Below, piece by piece: positions 7,882 through 14,692 of a stretch of DNA of 20,070 nucleotides. The notes below the pieces were generated by a model, which was not told the origin of the DNA, did no database searches, and worked only from the letters and a program-made list of their open reading frames with translations. The position numbers and the translations under genes are program-made. Position 1 is the stretch's first letter. Every line of letters starts with the position of its first letter. The DNA is from an uncultured Porphyromonadaceae bacterium (GTDB lineage: Bacteria; Bacteroidota; Bacteroidia; Bacteroidales; Muribaculaceae), in contig URMS01000036.1 in NCBI GenBank assembly GCA_900548975.1, forward strand, positions 1 through 20,070, written 5' to 3'.

Positions 7882-9774
7882 ATGAAAATAAAACAGATAT
7901 ATATGGCGGCAGCAGTGTTTGCCGCCGCGGCGCTGGCCGGTTGTGAGGACGAAAAAGACCTCGTGATCATCGACGGGAATCTGCCCATCAAGGCTTCCGC
8001 CCTCTATATGGTCGGCGACGCCACTCCCAACGGCTGGAGTATCGACAGCCCGACGCCTTTCACGGCCACAGAGGCCGATCCGCTCGTTTTCGAGTGGAGC
8101 GGCACACTGAATGCCGGCGAGATGAAGCTCTGTCTCGCTCCAGGCAGCTGGGACGCTCCCTTTATCCGCCCGCTCGAGAACCAGACGGCCATCAGCTCGA
8201 CCGATATCGACAAGGCCGCCTTCCAGATGCATGCGGGCGACCCCGACGAGAAATGGCGCGTGACCGAAGCCGGTACCTATACTCTTACTTTCGATCTCCG
8301 CAACTGGACCATGTCGACCCGCTATACCGGCGGCATGCCCGAACCGAGCAAGGACCCCATCACAGCCGAGAACGTATGGCTCGTAGGCAGCGCCGTACCC
8401 ACCGGATGGAACATCGATGCCCCCACGGCCATGACCAAGACCGGCGACTATACTTTCGTATACGAAGGTCCGCTCACTGCCGACGGCGAGCTGAAAGCAT
8501 GTCTTTCCACGGGCGATTTCGGCGTGCCATTCATACGCCCCGCTTCGGCCGATGTCGAGATCAACAAGGACGGCGTGGCAAGCCCCGATTTCGTATACAC
8601 TTCCGGTCCCGACGACAAGTGGAAAGTGACATACAGCGCCAACTATAAGCTGACATTCGATCTGGAACACTATACCGTGGCAGTCGAATATGTATCGGAT
8701 ATCGAGGGCGGCGACAGCAATCCTTTGCTCGAAGCCTCCGAGGTATGGATGATAGGCGACGCCACTCCCAACGGCTGGAGCCTCGACGATGCCCAGCAGT
8801 TCGCCAAGGTCGATGGCAAGGACCATGTCTTTACCTGGCAGGGCAATCTCGTGGGCGGTACTTTCAAGGGCTGCATCATCAAGAGTTTCGATGCTCCCTT
8901 CATACGCCCGGCAAGCGGCGATGTTACCGTGTCGAAGAGCGGCGTGTCGGCTCCCGGATTCGTATACACAACCGGTCCCGATGACCAGTGGCGTGTGACC
9001 GACGCCGGCGAGTACAAGATTACTCTCGATCTGGAGAACAATACCATCGAGGCCGTGTTTGTGAACGGCGGCGGTGACGAGCCCGAAGAGGGCATCGTAG
9101 CCGACAACGTATGGATGATAGGCGATGCCACCGCCGGTGGCTGGAGCCTCGACGATGCTACCGCTTTCACCAAGGAATCGAAGTATATATTCACATGGCA
9201 GGGTACTCTGAAGACCGGCGATTTCAAGGCTTGCACCGTCAAGAGTTTCGACGCCCCCTTCATCCGCCCGGCAAGCGGCGGCGTGACGGTGTCGAAGGCC
9301 GGTGTGTCGGCTCCCGGATTTGTCTATACCACCGAGCCCGACGACAAATGGCGCGTGACCGAGGAAGGCGAGTACAAGATTACACTCGATCTGCTCAACT
9401 TTACCATCAAGGTTGAGGTGTCTTCGCCGAAGCCCGAACCTATCAAGACCGACGTGCTCTATATGATAGGCGACGGCACCCCGGGCGGCTGGAGCCTCGA
9501 CGATGCCCAGACATTCGTCAAAGAGGCCGACGGCGTGTTCTCGTGGACCGGCGAACTCAAGGAGGGCACTTTCAAGGCCTGCGTTATCAAGGATTTCAGT
9601 GCGCCGTTCCTGCGCCCGTCGAGCGGTAATGTCACCGTTTCGTCGGCCGGTGTGTCGGCTCCCGACTTCGTGTACACCACCTCGCCCGACGACCAGTGGC
9701 GCGTCACCGAGCCGGGCCGATACAAGATCACATTCAATCTCGGCGAGTGGACCATCGCTACCGAGAAACTATAG
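7882..9774 (+). CDS. SusE/SusF-like surface lipoprotein with five glycan-binding modules
   Basis: Lipoprotein predicted to hold glycan at the cell surface. The 630-aa precursor has a lipobox LAGC (C21) followed by EDEKD, a strongly acidic export-type signal. Five tandem beta-sandwich modules then start near residues 40, 164, 287, 409 and 525. Each opens with a [VA][LW][YW][ML][VI]G-type strand and GW[SN][IL]D, has PF[IL]RP in its second half, and ends with a D[DE][KQ]W[RK]V motif. Modules 3 and 4 are nearly identical in places. The modules match the SusE/SusF outer membrane protein domain, which binds alpha-glucans in the B. theta starch system. SusE and SusF themselves carry two and three binding modules plus an N-terminal Ig-like domain; here there are five, and only about 18 residues precede the first, so the Ig-like domain is missing. 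It sits 27 bp after susD and 17 bp before the next gene. Confidence 0.88.
   Translation: MKIKQIYMAAAVFAAAALAGCEDEKDLVIIDGNLPIKASALYMVGDATPNGWSIDSPTPFTATEADPLVFEWSGTLNAGEMKLCLAPGSWDAPFIRPLENQTAISSTDIDKAAFQMHAGDPDEKWRVTEAGTYTLTFDLRNWTMSTRYTGGMPEPSKDPITAENVWLVGSAVPTGWNIDAPTAMTKTGDYTFVYEGPLTADGELKACLSTGDFGVPFIRPASADVEINKDGVASPDFVYTSGPDDKWKVTYSANYKLTFDLEHYTVAVEYVSDIEGGDSNPLLEASEVWMIGDATPNGWSLDDAQQFAKVDGKDHVFTWQGNLVGGTFKGCIIKSFDAPFIRPASGDVTVSKSGVSAPGFVYTTGPDDQWRVTDAGEYKITLDLENNTIEAVFVNGGGDEPEEGIVADNVWMIGDATAGGWSLDDATAFTKESKYIFTWQGTLKTGDFKACTVKSFDAPFIRPASGGVTVSKAGVSAPGFVYTTEPDDKWRVTEEGEYKITLDLLNFTIKVEVSSPKPEPIKTDVLYMIGDGTPGGWSLDDAQTFVKEADGVFSWTGELKEGTFKACVIKDFSAPFLRPSSGNVTVSSAGVSAPDFVYTTSPDDQWRVTEPGRYKITFNLGEWTIATEKL
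7999..9774 (+). repeat. five tandem ~120-codon repeats inside the SusE/F-like gene
   Basis: Repeat units begin at about 7999, 8371, 8740, 9106 and 9454. Units 3 and 4 are the closest at DNA level: AAGAGTTTCGA followed by CGCCCGGCAAGCGGCG occurs at 8881-8920 and again at 9241-9280, exactly 360 bases apart, with a few third-position changes. Units 1 and 2 are more diverged. This gradient points to a fairly recent duplication of the central modules. Confidence 0.85.
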
Positions 9775-9791
9775 GATTCAAAGCAAAAGAA

Positions 9792-11225
9792 ATGAAAAAC
9801 GCATTCAAAATAGGCATTGCCGCGACTGCTTTCGTCGTAGGAGCCGGTCTGCTGTCGGCATGCGACGACGATAACTACAAGATGAAATATCCGCCACGCT
9901 ACGAGCTGCCCGAGCTGCCGGTGGTGGAAGACATACACACCTACAAGGCACCTCTCTACTGGAGCGTCTACGAGTACTGCTACGAGCAGGAACGCGCCGG
10001 CGTGAGCAACGAGAACATGGATATCACATCGGCTGAGTGGGACAAGATTCTCGACTGGATATCGACCGACCTCAAGCCCCACGGCTACGACATGATATGC
10101 ACCGACGGCTGGATACCCCTCCTGGCCAAGGACGGTTCGCCCTATATGACGCACTATGGCTCGATGGCTATAAAGGATCTTGTAGCCAAGGCTAAGGCTA
10201 AGGGTATACGTGTGGCCATCTACGACAATCCCATGTGGCTGCACTGTCCCGACAATACCATTATTCCCGGCACCGAGTACACCACAGGCTCGCTCCGCTA
10301 CAACGGCAGCGAGGAAGTGCGCAACCCCAAGGCCGACGATTTGTGGTTCTGGTGGGGTGTGGCAACGCATCCCGGTGCCCGTGAGTGGATCGACGGCTTT
10401 TTCCGCCACTACAAGGAGCTTGGCGTGGATATGATACGCATGGACTTCCTCAGCTGGTACGAGGACGGCAGCGACCGCGGCATGGGTGTGACAGGCCGCG
10501 GCTATGGCCGCGACAACTATGCTCGCTATCTGGCATATATAGCCGAATCGGCCAAGAAATACGGCATTTTCACCTCGCTTGTGATGCCGCATCTCTACGA
10601 CGACGCCGTTCTCGAGGCGTGCTACGGCAATATGTTCCGCGTGGTGGCTGATACCGGCAACGGCGGCTGGTGGCATGTGTCGGAAGGCGACAAAGGCAAG
10701 TCGTACGGCAACTGGCCGCACTGCAACAACCAGTTCGACGGCTTTACATACTGGAGCCATCTGTCGGGCAAGGACAAGGTGATTCTCGACGGCGATTTCA
10801 TACGCCTCAACAAGCTCTCGGGCGATGCCGAGAAGCAGACCGTTGTATCGCTTCAGCTCATGGCAGGCGGTCCGGTGGCTGTCGCCGACCAGTATTCGAC
10901 ACTAGGCGGCGACACCCGCTTCTATACCAACGACGAGCTTCTGGCTCTCAACGCCGACCGCTTCGTGGGCAAGCCGCTCTCCGATCAGCTCAATTCGCCC
11001 GACAGCAATATATGGTATGGTACCATGAGCGACGGCAGCTATGTTGTAGGTCTGTTCAACCGCGGCGATTCGTCGCAGAGCTTCGATGTGGCTCTCTCTC
11101 GCTTCGGCATCGACGGCGAGATGAACCAGCGCGACCTCTGGAGCCATACCGACGAGGGCCGCGTGAGCGCCGTCAAGGCCACTGTGCCGGCACACGGATG
11201 TAAAATCGTTAAACTGACCAAGTGA
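9792..11225 (+). CDS. secreted clan GH-D (GH27-like) glycosidase lipoprotein, possibly isomalto-dextranase-like
   Basis: Predicted surface glycoside hydrolase of 477 aa. The ATG at 9792 is chosen because it opens a lipoprotein signal peptide ending in LLSAC, with DDD after the cysteine (a surface-export type signal). A (beta/alpha)8 barrel follows: HGYDMICTDGW near 105, KGIRVAIYDNPMW, then VDMIRMDF with the probable nucleophile D218, and FRVVADTG with the probable acid/base D287. The 69-residue distance resembles that in GH27 enzymes. The C-terminal part (DGSYVVGLFNRGD to VPAHGCKIVKL) is the beta-sandwich common after GH27 barrels. GH27 contains alpha-galactosidases but also bacterial isomalto-dextranase; the GH97 and SusE/F neighbours favour an alpha-glucan substrate. 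That choice is inference. It shares the T-G-A-T-G stop/start overlap with the GH97 gene, so translation is probably coupled. Confidence 0.72.
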   Translation: MKNAFKIGIAATAFVVGAGLLSACDDDNYKMKYPPRYELPELPVVEDIHTYKAPLYWSVYEYCYEQERAGVSNENMDITSAEWDKILDWISTDLKPHGYDMICTDGWIPLLAKDGSPYMTHYGSMAIKDLVAKAKAKGIRVAIYDNPMWLHCPDNTIIPGTEYTTGSLRYNGSEEVRNPKADDLWFWWGVATHPGAREWIDGFFRHYKELGVDMIRMDFLSWYEDGSDRGMGVTGRGYGRDNYARYLAYIAESAKKYGIFTSLVMPHLYDDAVLEACYGNMFRVVADTGNGGWWHVSEGDKGKSYGNWPHCNNQFDGFTYWSHLSGKDKVILDGDFIRLNKLSGDAEKQTVVSLQLMAGGPVAVADQYSTLGGDTRFYTNDELLALNADRFVGKPLSDQLNSPDSNIWYGTMSDGSYVVGLFNRGDSSQSFDVALSRFGIDGEMNQRDLWSHTDEGRVSAVKATVPAHGCKIVKLTK

Positions 11226-13324
11226 TGAAGAAATATATCATAGCGGCCATTGTCGTGGCTGCGGCTTTCGACGCCTCGGGCGTGCAGGTGGCGTCGCCGA
11301 ACGGCAATGTTGTGGCCGATTTCGACGTTGTCGGCGGACATCCGCAGTATTCGGTCTCCTACAAGCAGAAAAATGTGATCATGCCCTCGCGCCTGGGCCT
11401 GGAGCTGGTCGGCGCTCCCGATCTTATGGACGGTTTCGAACTCCTTGGGGTCGAGACTTCCGATTTCGACGAGACCTGGCAGCCCGTCTGGGGCGAGAAC
11501 AGCCATATCCGCAACAACTACCGCGAGCTGCTTGCACATCTGGCGCAGCCGGCAAATAACCGCCGCATCGACGTGCGCTTCCGTGTGTACGACGACGGTG
11601 TGGGCTTCCGCTACGAGTTCCCGCAACAGCGCGAGCTCAATTACTTCGTCATCAAGGAGGAACACACTCAGTTTGCCATGCCCGGCGATATGACCGCATG
11701 GTGGATTATCGGCGACTACGATACCCAGGAGTACGAGTACACTGAAAGCCGCCTTTCCGAGATACGCGCCCTCAATGCCCGCGACGTGGAGCACAACCTG
11801 TCGCAGGAGCAGTTCTCGCCCACCGGCGTGCAGACCTCGCTGCAGCTTAAGAGCGACGACGGGCTGTATATTAATCTCCACGAGGCCGCTTTGGTCGACT
11901 ACTCGTGCATGCACCTCAATCTCGACGACAGGAACTTCGTGTTCGAGTCGTGGCTCACGCCCGACGCCCAGGGCAACAAGGGCCACCTGCAGTCGCCCTG
12001 CATATCGCCCTGGCGCACAGTGATGGTGAGCGATGACGCCCGCGACATGCTCGCGTCGAATCTCATCCTCAATCTCAACGAGCCGTGCAAGTACGAGGAT
12101 ACTTCGTGGATAAAACCGGTGAAATATATCGGTGTGTGGTGGGAGATGATAGGCCACGGCAAGCCCTGGGCCTATACATGGGACCTACCGTCGGTAAAAC
12201 TCGACCGTCTCGACTATTCGAAGGTGAAGCCCAACGGCGTGCACCCCGCCAATACGGCCAATGTGATGAAATATATCGACTTCGCCGCCGAACACGGTTT
12301 CGACCAGGTGCTTGTCGAAGGCTGGAACATAGGCTGGGAAGACTGGTCGGGCAACAAGAAGGACTATGTGTTCGACTTCCAGACTCCATACCCCGATTTT
12401 GACATCGATTCGCTCAATTCCTACGCTCACTCCAAGGGTGTGCGCCTGATGATGCACCATGAGACATCGTCGTCGGTGCGCAACTACGAGCGCCACATGA
12501 AGGATGCCTACGACCTTATGGACCGATACGGCTACAATGCCGTGAAGAGCGGTTATGTGGGCGATATCCTGCCCCGCGGCGAGCACCACTACGGCCAGTG
12601 GCTCAACAACCACTATCTCTATGCCGTGACCGAGGCTGCCAAGCACCACATCATGGTCAATGCCCACGAGGCTGTGCGCCCCACCGGTCTGTGCCGCACA
12701 TATCCCAACCTCATCGGCAACGAGAGTGCGCGCGGCACAGAGTACGAGTCGTTCGCCGGCAACAGTGTCACTCACACCTGCGTGCTACCCTTCACACGCC
12801 TGCAGGGCGGCCCCATGGACTATACGCCCGGTATCTTCGAGAACAATCTGAGCCTCAACAATCCCGACAACAAGAGCCATGTCAATACCACCATCTGCCG
12901 ACAGCTGGCGCTCTATGTGACCATGTACAGCCCGCTGCAGATGGCCGCCGACGTGCCCGAGGTGTACAACCGCTTCATGGATGCGTTCCAGTTCATAAAG
13001 GACGTGGCCGTCGACTGGGACAAGAGCATCTACCTCGAGGCCGAGCCCGCGCGCTACATCACCGCGGCCCGCAAGGCCAAGGGCACCGACGACTGGTTCG
13101 TTGGCGGTATATCGGCCGACAGCCGCAAGACCGAGCTTAAGCTCGACTTCCTCGACAAAGACCGCAAATACGAAGCCACCATATATGCCGATGCGCCCGA
13201 CGCGCACTATCTCACCAATCCTCAGGCATATACCATTACAAAAAAGAAAGTCGACGCCAAGACGCGCCTGAAGCTTGCGTCGGCTCCCGGCGGCGGTTTC
13301 GCCATATCGATCCGCCCCCTCTGA
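11225..13324 (+). CDS. GH97 inverting alpha-glucosidase (SusB-like)
   Basis: Periplasmic exo-acting enzyme expected to release glucose from imported alpha-glucan oligosaccharides. The 699-aa protein (SusB of B. theta has 738) starts at the ATG overlapping the previous stop by one base; a GTG one codon earlier is less likely. A signal peptide covers about residues 1-19. The GH97 N-terminal beta-sandwich comes first, then the barrel with YIGVWWEMIG near 301 and VEGWNIGWEDW. Glutamates E413 (MMHHE), E482 (VNAHE), E500 (GNE) and E506 (GTE) are spaced exactly as SusB E439, E508, E526 and E532, the base, calcium and acid residues of the inverting subgroup. Retaining alpha-galactosidase members use an Asp nucleophile instead of this set, so an alpha-glucosidase is favoured. 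Last gene of the PUL operon; a terminator follows within 30 bases. Confidence 0.93.
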   Translation: MKKYIIAAIVVAAAFDASGVQVASPNGNVVADFDVVGGHPQYSVSYKQKNVIMPSRLGLELVGAPDLMDGFELLGVETSDFDETWQPVWGENSHIRNNYRELLAHLAQPANNRRIDVRFRVYDDGVGFRYEFPQQRELNYFVIKEEHTQFAMPGDMTAWWIIGDYDTQEYEYTESRLSEIRALNARDVEHNLSQEQFSPTGVQTSLQLKSDDGLYINLHEAALVDYSCMHLNLDDRNFVFESWLTPDAQGNKGHLQSPCISPWRTVMVSDDARDMLASNLILNLNEPCKYEDTSWIKPVKYIGVWWEMIGHGKPWAYTWDLPSVKLDRLDYSKVKPNGVHPANTANVMKYIDFAAEHGFDQVLVEGWNIGWEDWSGNKKDYVFDFQTPYPDFDIDSLNSYAHSKGVRLMMHHETSSSVRNYERHMKDAYDLMDRYGYNAVKSGYVGDILPRGEHHYGQWLNNHYLYAVTEAAKHHIMVNAHEAVRPTGLCRTYPNLIGNESARGTEYESFAGNSVTHTCVLPFTRLQGGPMDYTPGIFENNLSLNNPDNKSHVNTTICRQLALYVTMYSPLQMAADVPEVYNRFMDAFQFIKDVAVDWDKSIYLEAEPARYITAARKAKGTDDWFVGGISADSRKTELKLDFLDKDRKYEATIYADAPDAHYLTNPQAYTITKKKVDAKTRLKLASAPGGGFAISIRPL

Positions 13325-13351
13325 TACTGCAAGGGTAAAAAAGTGAGTGGG

Positions 13352-13390
13352 AAGACCCCGGAACATCGCGTCCGGGGTCTTTCTTTTTTT
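13352..13390 (+). terminator. intrinsic terminator of the PUL operon
   Basis: A perfect 10-bp stem (AAGACCCCGG at 13352-13361 with CCGGGGTCTT at 13372-13381) encloses a 10-nt loop and runs straight into TTCTTTTTTT. It starts 27 bases after the GH97 stop codon and separates the PUL from the next gene, which has its own promoter. Confidence 0.92.
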
Positions 13391-13410
13391 GCGGCATTTT
13401 GTCGAATTAT

Positions 13411-13441
13411 TTTGCGATTCTGTGGGATTATGCTAATTTTG
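13411..13441 (+). promoter_or_regulatory. Bacteroidetes consensus promoter
   Basis: TTTG at 13411-13414, a 19-nt spacer, and TAATTTTG at 13434-13441 fit the Bacteroidetes primary sigma consensus (TTTG, N19, TAnnTTTG) exactly. It predicts transcription starting about 20-25 bases before the ATG at 13469, giving the secreted-protein gene independent expression from the PUL. Confidence 0.8.
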
Positions 13442-13468
13442 CCGCTGCAAAACGTTAAATTATCGCTT

Positions 13469-14431
13469 ATGAAAAAACTTTACACATTACTTTTTGCTTT
13501 TGTAGCTTTCATGTCTGTTCCGGCTGTCGCACAGTTTTCAATGGCGAACTATACCATCACCCCCGGTTCGTATGAGCATCTTACTGAAATCGAGACCGTG
13601 ACGATACACTGGAGCGGACTTGCCGACGGTATCGACGCACATATCAGTCCTTCGAATGTCGGCCAGTATGTCACCATCACTGCCGATGGCGCCACCTACA
13701 AAGCCAAGGCCATGTACGCCGGAGTGGCGCCGGCGCCTTCTGTCGACGATCTCGTTCTGGTATTCGACAAAATAACCGCCCCCGGCACCTATACTCTCAA
13801 TGTGCCCGAAGGTATAGTGATGGATTATGATCAGCAGCAGAGTGCCGACGAAGGCGAGAGTTATTCGACGAATGCCCCTATCACAGCCACTTATATCATC
13901 GATGATACAACACCCAAGACTCCGATGAGCGACTACACGCTCGACCCTGTCAGCGGTTCGACCGTAAAGTCTATCAAAAAGATCATTGTCACTTTCCCCC
14001 AGACGGCCGAGCGAGAGGGACTGGACGAATATGGTAATCCCGATAAAAATGTGACACTGGTATGCGGTGAGAATGTATACCATCCCAGCACTTCTTATCC
14101 CGCGGAATACGATTACTGCGCCGCAGTGCTCGACTTCGGTGAGATAACCGAGCCCGGTACCTATACACTCACCATTCCGGCCGAGATGTTCAAGGAATTT
14201 GATGCCTATGTTGATGATCCCGCCACGCAGACCAATCCCGAAATCATTGCCACCTACACCATCAGCGGTAACAGCGGCATCTCCGTCGTAGAGGCCGACG
14301 CCGCCGACAAGGTTACTGTGGTCGATCTCATGGGCCGCATAGTTGTCAAGGACGCTTCGCGCACATCGCTCGATTCGCTTGAGGCCGGTTTCTACATCGT
14401 AAACGGCAAAAAGACCCTTCTCCGCAAGTAA
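13469..14431 (+). CDS. secreted two-repeat beta-sandwich protein with T9SS-type C-terminal domain
   Basis: Exported protein of unknown function, 320 aa. The ATG at 13469 opens a clear signal peptide (MKKLYTLLFAFVAFMSVPAVA, cut after A21); the frame is open further upstream but that stretch carries the terminator and promoter. Two related beta-rich repeats follow (about 25-145 and 152-265). Each starts with [NS-like]Y-T-[IL]-x-P, contains a PGTYTL[NT][VI]P strand and ends in ATYxI. The last ~50 residues (270-320: ISVVEAD, VTVVDLMGRIVV, LEAGFYIVNGKKTLLRK) resemble the type A sorting domain used by the type IX secretion system, implying surface attachment or release. Similar repeats occur in large Bacteroidales surface proteins. 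No catalytic motif is visible. Whether it serves the PUL is unknown; it has its own promoter. Confidence 0.72.
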   Translation: MKKLYTLLFAFVAFMSVPAVAQFSMANYTITPGSYEHLTEIETVTIHWSGLADGIDAHISPSNVGQYVTITADGATYKAKAMYAGVAPAPSVDDLVLVFDKITAPGTYTLNVPEGIVMDYDQQQSADEGESYSTNAPITATYIIDDTTPKTPMSDYTLDPVSGSTVKSIKKIIVTFPQTAEREGLDEYGNPDKNVTLVCGENVYHPSTSYPAEYDYCAAVLDFGEITEPGTYTLTIPAEMFKEFDAYVDDPATQTNPEIIATYTISGNSGISVVEADAADKVTVVDLMGRIVVKDASRTSLDSLEAGFYIVNGKKTLLRK

Positions 14432-14464
14432 ACCATATTAAAGAGTAATAGCTCCGAGACGGTA

Positions 14465-14686
14465 AACCTCCGCAGGAGGTTGATTATGGATAGCCCGGCA
14501 TGCGCCTCCTGTGCATGCCGGGTCAATTGTTCTCATTCAAAAAAGCCTCTGAAGGAGGCTGATTAGCTTCCGCAGAGGCGTACCGTTAATCGGCCTCCCG
14601 AGGAGGCCTTGATATTGTTGGGCGTTTTATGACCCGGCATGCGCGGGGCATGCCGGGCTATTCATAATCAGCCTCCTGCGGAGGCC
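14465..14686. repeat. hairpin array of two palindrome types (REP-like intergenic element)
   Basis: The gap between two convergent genes is packed with stem-loops. Type A is a 10-bp stem CCCGGCATGC/GCATGCCGGG, at 14494-14522 (9-nt loop) and 14633-14657 (5-nt loop). Type B is a short stem of the form [A/G]CCTCC-nnn-GGAGG[T/C], at 14465-14481, 14544-14560 (imperfect), 14592-14608 and 14671-14685, with a weaker one at 14566-14579. The motif GGAGGYYGATTA follows type B four times: plus strand at 14475 and 14554, minus strand at 14587-14598 and 14665-14676. The outer arms (14467-14503 and 14648-14684) form a near-perfect 37-nt inverted repeat. There is no T-tract, so they are not classic terminators. 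They could be repetitive extragenic palindromes, mRNA 3'-end protectors or a structured RNA; which is not determinable here. Confidence 0.8.
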
Positions 14687-14692
14687 TGGGTG

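Noticed and set aside
6124..8826. 900-codon open frame on the minus strand across the SusD and SusE/F genes
   Set aside because: It is antisense to two genes with clear family signatures and signal peptides. Its translation is low-complexity (A, V, G, E, H rich) with no domain; GC-biased codons in the real genes remove stops from this frame.
9792..11225. GH66 dextranase identity for the GH-D protein
   Set aside because: The barrel carries VDMIRMDF and FRVVADTG at GH27-like spacing, and I see no GH66-type catalytic motif.
14465..14657. Bidirectional intrinsic terminators
   Set aside because: Stems are strong but no T-run follows on either strand, unlike the clear terminator at 13352-13390.
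14465..14686. CRISPR array
   Set aside because: The repeats are palindromic, differ in size, alternate in orientation and lack equal-length unique spacers; no cas gene is near.
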